DNA from: Amycolatopsis sp. CA-128772
GTDB taxonomy: Bacteria; Actinomycetota; Actinomycetes; Mycobacteriales; Pseudonocardiaceae
Direction: 5' to 3'
DNA length: 64,000 bases
Assembly (NCBI RefSeq): GCF_002904295.1
Contig: NZ_PPHG01000069.1
Coordinates: 62,001-126,000 of the forward strand
In this document: positions 17,939-26,954 of the stretch, in pieces
How positions within the stretch are numbered: the stretch's first letter is position 1
How the letters are laid out: the number at the start of each line of letters is the position of its first letter
Notes under the pieces: generated by a model
Told to the model about the DNA's origin: nothing
The model's input: only the letters and a program-made list of their open reading frames with translations
Database searches by the model: none
Translations under genes and position numbers: made by a program

Positions 17939-19217
17939 GGCGACGCTCTGCGGCGTCGGGCAGGCGGACGAGGTCGACGATGGACCGGCCGTGCGGCAGG
18001 GCCGCCAGCACGTCCGGGTCCTTGGTGCCCACGAGCAGAACCTCGGCGTGGTCCACGACCTCGCCGACCGACCCGGCCAGCAGCTGGCCGAGGTGCGGGA
18101 GCCTGCTCTCGATGTACTCGCGGTTGGCGCCCATCAGCCGGGAGAGGCTGACGTTGGCGTCGTAGATCTTCAGGTCGTAGCCCTTGCCGAGCAGCCGTTC
18201 GGCCAGCTCGACCAGCGGCGACTCGCGCAGGTCGTCGGTGCCCGGCTTGAACGACAGGCCGAACAGCCCGACCTTGCGCTTGCCGGTCCGCGCGACCAGG
18301 TCGAACGCCCGCTGCAGGTGTTCGTCGTTCGACGCCAGCACGTGCGACAGGATCGGCACGCTGACGTCGGCGCGGTGCGCGGCGTAGACCAGCCCGCGCA
18401 GGTCCTTTGGCAGGCACGAGCCGCCGAAGGCGAATCCCGGCTTCAGGTAGGCGGGGCTGATGTTGAGCTTGGTGTCGGCGAGGAAGACGTCGATCACCTG
18501 GTGCGAGTCGAGGCCCAGCGCCCGGCAGACGGCGCCGAGCTCGTTCGCGAAGCCGATCTTCAGGCCGTGGAAGGAGTTGTCGGCGTACTTCGTCATTTCC
18601 GCGACCGGGATCGGCACGCGGAAGACCGGGCCGGGCAGGCCCTCGTAGAGCGCCGCGACGGCGTCCCCGCTGGCCGCGTCGATCTCGCCGATCACCGTCT
18701 TCGGCGGGTCGAAGAAGTCGCGGACGCTGGTGCCCTCGCGCAGGAACTCGGGATTCACCGCGACGCCGAAGTCGACGCCCGCCGTGCGGCCCGAGGCCTT
18801 TTCCAGGATCGGGACCAGCAGGTCCAGGCACGTGCCGGGCAGCATCGTGCTGCGGAAGACGACGGTGTGCCGCTCGCTCTTCTTCGCGAGCGCCTCGCCG
18901 ATCTCCTCGGCGACCCGCTCGAGGTAGACCGTGGACAGGCTGCCGTTCGGCGCCGACGGCGTCCCGACGCAGATCAGCGAAATCTCGCTGTCCGCGACCG
19001 CCTCGGCGACGTCGGTCGTGGCTCTCAGCGCGCCGCTCGCGACGACCTCGGCGGTCAGTTCGCCGATCCGCTCCTCGACCACCGGGGCGTTGCCCTGGGT
19101 GATGAGGTCGATCTTCACCGGGTTGACGTCCACGCCGACCACCCGGTGCCCCTGCCCCGCCAGGCACGCGGCGGAGACACAACCGACGTAACCGAGCCCG
19201 AAGACACTGATCTTCAC
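17907..19217 (-). CDS. AlgD-like GDP-mannose/UDP-sugar 6-dehydrogenase
   Basis: A 436-residue NAD-dependent nucleotide-sugar dehydrogenase. The N-terminal NAD domain has MKISVFGLGYVG; NPEFLREG and AEMTKYADNSFHGLKI follow. The catalytic Cys lies in GFAFGGSCLPKDLRGL and the C-terminal domain contains FKPGTDDLRESPLVELAE. The last two stretches match GDP-mannose 6-dehydrogenase (AlgD) of alginate producers better than typical UDP-glucose dehydrogenase, so GDP-mannuronate is a reasonable product; UDP-glucuronate cannot be excluded. It is the first gene of the polysaccharide operon and probably supplies the uronic acid that the lyase-like and amidotransferase genes imply. The ATG follows GGAGG. Confidence 0.88.
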   Translation of the reverse strand: MKISVFGLGYVGCVSAACLAGQGHRVVGVDVNPVKIDLITQGNAPVVEERIGELTAEVVASGALRATTDVAEAVADSEISLICVGTPSAPNGSLSTVYLERVAEEIGEALAKKSERHTVVFRSTMLPGTCLDLLVPILEKASGRTAGVDFGVAVNPEFLREGTSVRDFFDPPKTVIGEIDAASGDAVAALYEGLPGPVFRVPIPVAEMTKYADNSFHGLKIGFANELGAVCRALGLDSHQVIDVFLADTKLNISPAYLKPGFAFGGSCLPKDLRGLVYAAHRADVSVPILSHVLASNDEHLQRAFDLVARTGKRKVGLFGLSFKPGTDDLRESPLVELAERLLGKGYDLKIYDANVSLSRLMGANREYIESRLPHLGQLLAGSVGEVVDHAEVLLVGTKDPDVLAALPHGRSIVDLVRLPDAAERRLEEGYAGLAW

Positions 19218-19349
19218 GCCAAACCTCCGCTATTCCGCGCGACCCTCAAGTTGGTCGGCGGGCACCCCTGGATCGTTACCGCGGGCGCGGCGAACGGGGG
19301 ACGGCGTGAAACGGCCGTGAGACACAAGGGATTCAGGTGAAATTCGGGT

Positions 19350-19371
19350 CACGGTCCGGCGCCGGACCGTG
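19350..19371. terminator. Perfect 22-bp palindrome, probable terminator
   Basis: The two 11-bp arms CACGGTCCGGC and GCCGGACCGTG form a GC-rich hairpin just downstream of the GH75 gene, and a second CCGGCGCCGG core follows near 19390. There is no T-tract. It separates the chitosanase gene from the polysaccharide operon, whose first start codon is 132 bp away; no clear promoter for that operon was recognised in between. Confidence 0.55.
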
Positions 19372-19413
19372 GACGAGGACCACGATCCGGCGCCGGCCGG
19401 TGAATCGGTTGCG

Positions 19414-20097
19414 TCAGTTGTTGTTCACGAAGGTGGTGGCGAGGCTCTGGCCCTTGCTCACCGCGTTGGCGTGGTTCTCGATCGGCGAGACGGTCGAGTT
19501 CTTGAAGCAGATGTAGGTGACGCCGGAGTCGGTGCCGCCGTTGGAGGGGTCGGGGTTGATGCCGAGGTCCTTCGCGGTCGCGTAGGAGGCTTCGCCGATG
19601 ATCTGCGTCGGGCCGGTGTCCCCGATGACGGCGTACTCGACCTTGCCGTTGTAGATCACCGCGCAGGAGCCGCCGCCCTTGAGGCCGGAGGAGGAGTACT
19701 TCCAGATGCTGCTGGAGCTCGGCACGACGATGTAGGGCAGCTTCGCGGCGTTGAGCGGCTTGCCGTCGGACTGGTGGAACGCGGTGTCGTCCTGGTAGCA
19801 GCAGTCGGTGTTTTCGTTGCACTGCGAGGTGCGCTGCCCGTCGCAGTCGATGTCCATGTCGGCTTTCCAGAACACCGCCCCGTTGGCGTCGCAGACGGCG
19901 ACGGATTTGCTCGAAGCGTCTTCGTCGGTCTTGTACTTGCCGTTCGAGATCTGGTTGCAGCTGCCGGTCTTGGCGAGCAGCTGGGCCGCGGTGGGGGCGG
20001 CTTCGACGGCGGCCGGGGCGGGCGACGCCGACGCGAGCGCCGACGGCATCACGGCCGCGGCCAGCGCGAGCGTCGCGAGCAGGATCAGTTTCCGCAT
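19414..20097 (-). CDS. Secreted GH75 chitosanase
   Basis: A 227-residue protein with a classical signal peptide (MRKLILLATLALAAAV, cleavage likely near ALASA-SPA). The mature part matches glycoside hydrolase family 75 (fungal-type chitosanase): KADMDIDCDGQRTSQC, DDTAFHQSDGKPLN, GDTGPTQIIGEASYATA and NPDPSNGGTDSGVTYI. The acidic pairs in DMDID and IGEAS are in the region that carries the catalytic acids in the family. It endo-hydrolyses chitosan outside the cell. Multiple Cys (CCYQ) suggest disulfides. It stands alone, with a palindromic operator candidate 19-35 bp before the start and a palindrome after the stop, so it is probably monocistronic. Confidence 0.9.
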   Translation of the reverse strand: MRKLILLATLALAAAVMPSALASASPAPAAVEAAPTAAQLLAKTGSCNQISNGKYKTDEDASSKSVAVCDANGAVFWKADMDIDCDGQRTSQCNENTDCCYQDDTAFHQSDGKPLNAAKLPYIVVPSSSSIWKYSSSGLKGGGSCAVIYNGKVEYAVIGDTGPTQIIGEASYATAKDLGINPDPSNGGTDSGVTYICFKNSTVSPIENHANAVSKGQSLATTFVNNN

Positions 20098-20115
20098 TCC
20101 TGGTGCTCCCTTTAG

Positions 20116-20132
20116 TTAGGAAACTTTCCTTA
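20116..20132 (-). promoter_or_regulatory. TTAGGAAA-C-TTTCCTTA palindrome, CsnR-like operator
   Basis: An imperfect palindrome (7 of 8 positions) lies 19-35 bp upstream of the chitosanase start. It resembles the AGGAAA-N-TTTCCT core recognised by the chitosanase repressor CsnR in Streptomyces, where binding represses csnA until chitosan oligosaccharides are present. The equivalent regulator is not in the window, so the assignment rests on the site and its target only. Confidence 0.5.
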
Positions 20133-20231
20133 CGGCGGCGGGGCACCAGGATGCACCCGGGCGAGAGCGCGTTCAAGCCCTGCGGGTGCGGGAATTTCCC
20201 ATCAGGTGGCCGAATTTGCCGAAAAGGCTGC

Positions 20232-20999
20232 TCATCGGGGTGAGGTGGGGAGGAGGGGTTTGCGCGGTGTCCCGTTGGCCGGGACGCCGCGGTGGCTGAT
20301 CCGACGCCAGAGCACGGCCTCGCCCGAACCCGCCGGACTCGGCCACCCACCCACACCTACCGAGCAGACCGCCGAACCAGCCGGTTCACCCAGTGCGTCC
20401 GCCGGGCCCCCACCGAAAGCACCCCGGTCCAGCCGCTCGCCGTCGAGGTCGTGCCGGAGCTCGGTCCTGGCCTGCAACCAGCCGTCGCGGCGAGCCGTGC
20501 CGCCGTCGCTCGTGTACACCCGCGTTGCGCCCGCCTGCCGCAGCCTGGCCAGCACCCGGCGGTCGTACGCGCCGAACGGCAGTGAATACCGCCGCACCGG
20601 CTGGCCGCACAGGTCGCCGAGGAGCTTCGGCGCCTCCGTCAGCTCGCGACGGGCGTGGCGGTCGTCGAGCCGCCGCCAGTCGCGGGGCTCCCAGCCGTGC
20701 GAACCGATCTGCATCCCCGCCCGGGCGAGTTCGCGCAGGCCGTCGCGGTCGAGGTACCCGCGCTGCCCGAGCCGGCCCGCCAGCGGGAAGAACTCCGCCG
20801 TCAGCCCGCGCTCGACCAGCCGCGGCAGCACGACTTCGACGTCGGATTCGTTGCCGTCGTCGAACGTGAGGTGAACGTCCTCGCGGTCTGCCGCGCGGTC
20901 GAGCACCTCCTCGAGCTGGTCGACCGTCAGCCAGTGCTCGTCCTCGCCCGGGTCGAGCTGGCGCGCCGGCCGTCCCGCCCCATGCATGGCGAAGATCAC
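20232..20999 (-). CDS. Polysaccharide deacetylase-like protein (CE4/NodB)
   Basis: About 255 residues. The NodB core has LTFDDGNESD (motif 1, metal and catalytic Asp), AGMQIGSHGWEPRDWRRLDD (motif 2 region) and YSLPFGAYDRRVLARL (motif 3 region). In motif 2 the usual H-x3-H is H-x3-P, so one zinc-binding His is missing and activity may be altered. The last 60 residues are Gly/Pro/Arg-rich without recognisable fold. No signal peptide is present, so it may act in the cytoplasm on a sugar intermediate. I prefer the GTG at 20999, 8 nt after GGGAG; upstream GTGs to 21014 are in frame. It could tailor the neighbouring polysaccharide, which is not shown. Confidence 0.72.
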   Translation of the reverse strand: MIFAMHGAGRPARQLDPGEDEHWLTVDQLEEVLDRAADREDVHLTFDDGNESDVEVVLPRLVERGLTAEFFPLAGRLGQRGYLDRDGLRELARAGMQIGSHGWEPRDWRRLDDRHARRELTEAPKLLGDLCGQPVRRYSLPFGAYDRRVLARLRQAGATRVYTSDGGTARRDGWLQARTELRHDLDGERLDRGAFGGGPADALGEPAGSAVCSVGVGGWPSPAGSGEAVLWRRISHRGVPANGTPRKPLLPTSPR

Positions 21000-21038
21000 T
21001 GTCACCACTCCCACCGCCTGCCACCGCGAGTAGTCGTT

Positions 21039-21066
21039 TTGCTACTTCGATTAATCGCACTGGCAA
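21039..21066 (-). promoter_or_regulatory. Candidate promoter with palindromic operator in spacer
   Basis: On the minus strand TTGCCA (21066-21061) is followed after 16 bp by TAGCAA (21044-21039). The spacer contains the perfect palindrome CGATTAATCG (21048-21057). The start of the deacetylase-like gene is about 40 bp downstream. The AT-rich character stands out in this GC-rich region; the -10 match is weak. Confidence 0.3.
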
Positions 21067-21095
21067 ACGGGTGAGTTACATGATTTTGCCGTTAT

Positions 21096-21932
21096 TTAGC
21101 CTTTGCGGATTTCCAGCGTGCAGCACTTGGGGCCGCCGCCGGCTTTCCGCAGCTCAGCGATGTCGACGTAGACCGGCTCGTAACCGCGCCCGGCGAGGAG
21201 TTCACCCAACCGGGTGGCCTCGACCGGGAGCACCACGTTGCGGCCGTCGGACACGCCGTTGAGGCCGAAACACTCGGCGTCTTCCCGCGTCGCGAGCACC
21301 GCATCCGGGAACAGGCGCTCGAGCACGCGGCGCGAGCCCGCCGAGAACGCGTCCGGGTAGTAGGCGATGTGCGCGCGGGTCGAGTCCGTCGCCTCGGCCA
21401 GCACGAACAGGGCCGTGTCGAGGTGGTAGTAGCGCGGGTCGACCAGCTGCAGCGAGACCACCGGGACGCCGAGGACCTCCTGCGCCTCGGCGTGCGCGGC
21501 CGGGTCGGTGCGGAAGCCGGTGCCGGCGAGCAGCAGCGCGCCGGTCCAGGCGAAGTCGCCCTCGGCCTCGTTGATCTTCTCCGGCATGGTGATGTCGCGG
21601 TAGCCGTGCTCGACGAACCAGCGGCGGAAGTGCTCGGCCTCGGCGGCCCGCTGCGGCGCGCGGAACCGCGAGCCGAGCACGCGCCCGTCGACGACGGTGC
21701 CGGAGTTGGCGGCGAAGACCATGTCGGGCAGGCCGGGCTGGGGCTCGATCTCCTCGACGGTGTGGCCGAGGCGGCGGTAGGTGTCGCGCAGCTCGGTCCA
21801 CTGCGCGACGGCGACGTCGGCGCTGACCGGCTGGGTCGGGTCCATCCACGGGTTGATCACGTAATCCACCGCGAAGTGACGCGGGGAACACATCAGGTAT
21901 CGACGGGTGGTCGGTACGCGCATCGCCTGCAT
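21096..21932 (-). CDS. Dimethylargininase-like amidinotransferase-fold hydrolase
   Basis: About 278 residues of the pentein (arginine deiminase/DDAH) fold. Features include YLMCSPRHFAVDYVINPWMD, LPDMVFAANSGTVVDG, INEAEGDFAWTG and the C-terminal GGGPKCCTLEIRKG, where a Cys is the family nucleophile. The enzyme should hydrolyse guanidinium substrates such as dimethylarginine; an ornithine- or arginine-related function is also possible. It is divergent from an Lrp/AsnC gene, the same arrangement as Rv2323c and Rv2324 in Mycobacterium tuberculosis next to ornithine aminotransferase genes. ATGs at 21932 and 21923 and an upstream frame to 21968 are all possible starts; none has a strong ribosome-binding site. 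Confidence 0.83.
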   Translation of the reverse strand: MQAMRVPTTRRYLMCSPRHFAVDYVINPWMDPTQPVSADVAVAQWTELRDTYRRLGHTVEEIEPQPGLPDMVFAANSGTVVDGRVLGSRFRAPQRAAEAEHFRRWFVEHGYRDITMPEKINEAEGDFAWTGALLLAGTGFRTDPAAHAEAQEVLGVPVVSLQLVDPRYYHLDTALFVLAEATDSTRAHIAYYPDAFSAGSRRVLERLFPDAVLATREDAECFGLNGVSDGRNVVLPVEATRLGELLAGRGYEPVYVDIAELRKAGGGPKCCTLEIRKG

Positions 21933-21966
21933 GATTGCAGGGTAAGGGGCGCCTAATATCGCAATC
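21933..21966. promoter_or_regulatory. Inverted repeat between dimethylargininase and Lrp genes
   Basis: GATTGC (21933-21938) and GCAATC (21961-21966) form a perfect 6-bp inverted repeat with 22 bp between the arms, placed in the 65-bp divergent region. Lrp/AsnC proteins commonly bind such spaced half-sites near their own gene, so this is a candidate operator for both genes. Confidence 0.3.
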
Positions 21967-21997
21967 AATCGCTGTTCGCTGCGCGTATCTGTGCTAG

Positions 21998-22453
21998 ATG
22001 TTGCGTGTGAACACCATCGACCAGCGAATCGTTTCGTGTCTCGTGGCGAACGCGCGCTCCAGCTACGCGGAGATCGGCAAGGTGGTCGGGCTGTCGGCGC
22101 CGGCGGTGAAACGGCGGGTCGACCGGCTGCTCGAAACGGGCATCCTGCGCGGCTTCACGGCGGTGGTCGACCCGGAGGCCCTGGGCTGGGGAACGGAGGC
22201 GTTCGTCGAGGTCACGTGCCAGGGCAACATCACGCCGGCCCGCATCCGGGCGCGCCTCGAACCGCTGCCGGAGGTGGTGGCGGCGTACACGGTCTCGGGC
22301 GCGGCGGACGCGATCGTCCACCTGCGGGCGGCGGACATCCACCACCTGGAGACGGCGCTGGAGCGCCTGCGCGGGCTGGAGATAGTGGACCGGACGGTGT
22401 CGACGGTGGTGCTCTCGCGGCTGCTGGAGAGGCCCCCGACGCCGGAGCAGTGA
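21998..22453 (+). CDS. Lrp/AsnC-family transcriptional regulator
   Basis: A 151-residue protein. The N-terminal winged helix reads TIDQRIVSCLVANARSSYAE, then IGKVVGLSAPAVKRRVDRLL. The C-terminal RAM (ACT-like) domain contains AAYTVSGAADAIVHLRAAD and ends with VSTVVLSRL. Such regulators bind amino acids or their derivatives. Divergent placement from the dimethylargininase-like gene suggests it controls arginine or ornithine catabolism, as with the homologous pair in mycobacteria; the effector is unknown. The ATG at 21998 starts MLRVNTIDQR; the first DNA-binding helix begins at once, so a later start is unlikely. Confidence 0.88.
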   Translation: MLRVNTIDQRIVSCLVANARSSYAEIGKVVGLSAPAVKRRVDRLLETGILRGFTAVVDPEALGWGTEAFVEVTCQGNITPARIRARLEPLPEVVAAYTVSGAADAIVHLRAADIHHLETALERLRGLEIVDRTVSTVVLSRLLERPPTPEQ

Positions 22454-22527
22454 GCGCCGGTGTCGGATCAGGGCGGCGCTGTTCGTAGGAGGGTGAGACC
22501 TGGCCCGCTTCCCCCCGAGGAGACACC

Positions 22528-22628
22528 GTGACCTACACCTTCGACATCTTCTCCACGCTCGACGGCTACGCCAACCACAACACGGCCACACACAGGTCCT
22601 GACCTACCACCCCACCCGGCGCGGCTGA
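22528..22628 (+). pseudogene. Remnant of DHFR/RibD-type reductase gene
   Basis: A GTG at 22528 with GAGGAG upstream encodes MTYTFDIFSTLDGYAN, the usual N-terminus of actinobacterial dihydrofolate reductase/RibD C-domain family proteins, but stops at 22602. From 22593, in a different frame, QVLTYHPTRRG followed by TGA matches the last beta-strand and C-terminus of the same family. The central part of about 150 residues is missing, so this is an internal-deletion remnant. The rest of the 340-bp stretch between the Lrp gene and the enoyl-CoA hydratase gene (22454-22527 and 22629-22794) shows nothing recognisable. Confidence 0.6.
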
Positions 22629-22794
22629 CCTGCGACGAGCCACGCCAGTTCATCGGCAGTTCCGGCGGCGGCCCACCCTCAGCCGCCCAGAGCCCGCACC
22701 GCCGGCAGGTTGCCCGCCACGACGATGCCCCTGACCAGCACCCCGGCTCGTCCCCCAAGAACCCGCCACCACCCGACCGTGCCACCCTGAGCCC

Positions 22795-23559
22795 ATGACC
22801 GACAGCATCGTCACCGAGCACGCCGGCGGCGTCGCCCTGCTGACCGTCGACGCTCCCGGCAGCCGCAACGCGCTGACCCTCGAACTCTCCGCGCAGCTCG
22901 CCGCCGCCGTCGAGGCTGCGGAACGGGATGAGTCCGTGCACGCCGTCGTCGTCACCGGGACGCCGCCCGCCTTCTGCGCCGGGGCCGACCTGGCCGCGCT
23001 CGCCGAGGCCGATGAAGCCGGCCTGCGCGCCATCTACGAAGGCTTCCTCGCCGTCGCGCGCTGTGCGCTGCCGACCATCGCCGCCGTCGGGGGTGCGGCC
23101 GTGGGGGCCGGGCTGAACCTCGCCCTCGCCGCCGACGTGCGGCTGGCCGGGCCGCGGGCCAAGTTCGTCGCCCGGTTCCTCGAGCTCGGGCTGCACCCCG
23201 GCGGCGGGATGACCTGGATGACGCAGCGGCTCGCCGGCCCGCAGCAGGCCGCCGCGATGACGTTGTTCGGGCAGCCACTGGACGCCGGAGCCGCGGTGCG
23301 CGCCGGGCTGGCGTTGCGCGTGGTCGACGGCGGCCATGACGAACTGCTGACCGCCGCGCGTGAGCTCGCTCACCCCGCCGTCGCCGCGCCGCGCGAGGCG
23401 TTGATCGCCACCAAGCGCAGCCTGCGCACCACCGCGGGCCTGGCGGCGCACGCCGACGCCGTCGACGTCGAGATCACGCCGCAGCTGGCGTCGCTCGCCT
23501 CGCCGGAGTTCGCCGAGCGGCTTTCCCTGATGCGGGCCCGGATCCGTTCTCGGTCGTGA
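22795..23559 (+). CDS. Enoyl-CoA hydratase/isomerase-family protein
   Basis: A 254-residue crotonase-fold protein. The oxyanion-hole regions are PPAFCAGADLAALAEAD and GGAAVGAGLNLALAADVRLA. The usual catalytic Glu region after GLNLALAADVR reads FLELGLHPGGGMTWMTQRL: it keeps the second helix Glu-like position (FLELG) but has H-P-G-G-G where hydratases often have P-E-x-G, so hydratase activity is not certain. Likely substrate is an acyl-CoA in fatty acid or branched-chain catabolism. It is a single gene, 260 bp before korA, with no obvious operon partner. The start is the ATG at 22795; no strong ribosome-binding site is visible. Confidence 0.85.
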   Translation: MTDSIVTEHAGGVALLTVDAPGSRNALTLELSAQLAAAVEAAERDESVHAVVVTGTPPAFCAGADLAALAEADEAGLRAIYEGFLAVARCALPTIAAVGGAAVGAGLNLALAADVRLAGPRAKFVARFLELGLHPGGGMTWMTQRLAGPQQAAAMTLFGQPLDAGAAVRAGLALRVVDGGHDELLTAARELAHPAVAAPREALIATKRSLRTTAGLAAHADAVDVEITPQLASLASPEFAERLSLMRARIRSRS

Positions 23560-23819
23560 TTCGAGCCGGAAGTCTTACCGTGCTCGGGAGACACGCATCA
23601 CAACGCACCACCACGGCTACCCGTTACCATCGGTTACAGGTATCTGGCGGACCAGCGAAGAGACATGAGAGAGCACCGATGAGGTCGCCCAACAGCCGGG
23701 ACACTACCAACATCGGTGTTGGGGGCGAGCTAACCTCGGGAGTACACCTGGTGAGCGCAGCCGCGGCACCGGCAGGCGAACGGAAGCCGTACCGTCGGGA
23801 GAGAGGGAATCCCTGACCC

Positions 23820-25741
<1,922 letters not shown>

Positions 25742-25745
<4 letters not shown>

Positions 25746-26806
25746 CCGCAATCGACATCGGGCTCCCCACCGTCGGCGGCCTGGACCTTGTACCCACCAC
25801 CGACGAGCCGCAGAAGGCCAAGGACTACAAGTCGGACCAGGAGGTCCGCTGGTGCCCCGGCTGCGGCGACTACGTCGTGCTGAACGCGGTCCAGTCCTTC
25901 CTGCCGACGCTCGGCCTCAAGCGCGAGAACATCGTGTTCATCTCGGGCATCGGCTGCTCGTCGCGGTTCCCGTACTACCTGAACACCTACGGCATGCACT
26001 CGATCCACGGCCGCGCGCCGTCGATCGCGACCGGCCTGGCCACCACGCGCCCGGACCTGTCGGTGTGGGTCGTCACCGGTGACGGCGACGCGCTGTCCAT
26101 CGGCGGCAACCACCTGATCCACGCGCTGCGCCGCAACGTGAACATCAAGATCCTGCTGTTCAACAACCGGATCTACGGGCTGACCAAGGGCCAGTACTCC
26201 CCGACGTCCGGGCAGGGCATGGTCACCAAGTCCACCCCGATGGGATCGGTGGACACCCCGTTCAACCCGCTGTCGCTGGCGATCGGCGCGGAAGCGTCGT
26301 TCGTGGGCCGCGCGATGGACTCCGACCGCAAGGGCCTGACCGAGGTCCTGCAGGCCGCGGCGCAGCACCGCGGCTCGGCCCTGGTGGAGATCTACCAGAA
26401 CTGCCCGATCTTCAACGACGGCGCGTTCGACGTCCTGAAGGACGCCGATGAAGCTGCCGCCCGCCTGATCCCGCTGCGCGCGGGCGAGCCGATCCGCTTC
26501 GGCCCGAACCAGGAGTTCGGCGTGAAGCGCGGCGATTGGGGCGGTCTGGACGTCGCCAAGGTCGCCGACATCGGCGAGGACAACATCGTGGTGCACGACC
26601 CGGCGATCGTGGACACGTCGTACGCGTTCGCGTTGTCCCGCCTGGGCGACCAGAACCTCAACCACGTCCCGACGGGCATTCTCCGCCAGGTCGAGCGCCC
26701 GACGTACGACGACGGCGCCCGCGCCCAGGTCGAGGAGGCCCGCGCGGCCCGCACGCCGGACCTGCAGGCGCTCCTGCGCGGCAAGGACACCTGGACGGTC
26801 GCGTAG
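25742..26806 (+). CDS. korB: 2-oxoacid:ferredoxin oxidoreductase beta subunit
   Basis: A 354-residue thiamine diphosphate-binding subunit. RWCPGCGDYVVL carries the Cys pair for an iron-sulfur cluster, with further Cys in SGIGCSSRFPYYLN. The ThDP motif is VVTGDGDALSIGGNHLIHAL with FNNRIYGLTKGQYSPTS, and NCPIFND lies in the C-terminal part. The GTG start at 25742 overlaps the korA stop (GTGA) and has GGAGG 8 nt upstream, so the two subunits are translationally coupled. The pair lies 12 kb from the nuo operon, and reduced ferredoxin or NADH from this step would feed the chain. The transcript ends at the hairpin at 26818-26852. Confidence 0.93.
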
Positions 26807-26817
26807 TTCCGTCTTGA

Positions 26818-26852
26818 CGAAGGCCGCCACGCCCGGTGCGTGGCGGCCTTCG
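26818..26852 (+). terminator. Hairpin terminator after korB
   Basis: A perfect 15-bp stem (26818-26832 with 26838-26852) encloses the loop CCGGT, 11 bp after the korB stop. The stem begins CGAAGGCCGCCACGC. No long T-tract follows, as is common in high-GC actinomycetes. It may also act on the sunset-domain gene, which ends about 100 bp downstream on the other strand. Confidence 0.75.
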
Positions 26853-26954
26853 GCGTTTCCGGGGTTGCCCTATTTGGGACACACGTCCTAGGTTTCAGGT
26901 CGTGTGGCTGGGCCGCCGATCCCGGCGGTGCCACGCTCGTCCTGTTCCAGGAAC

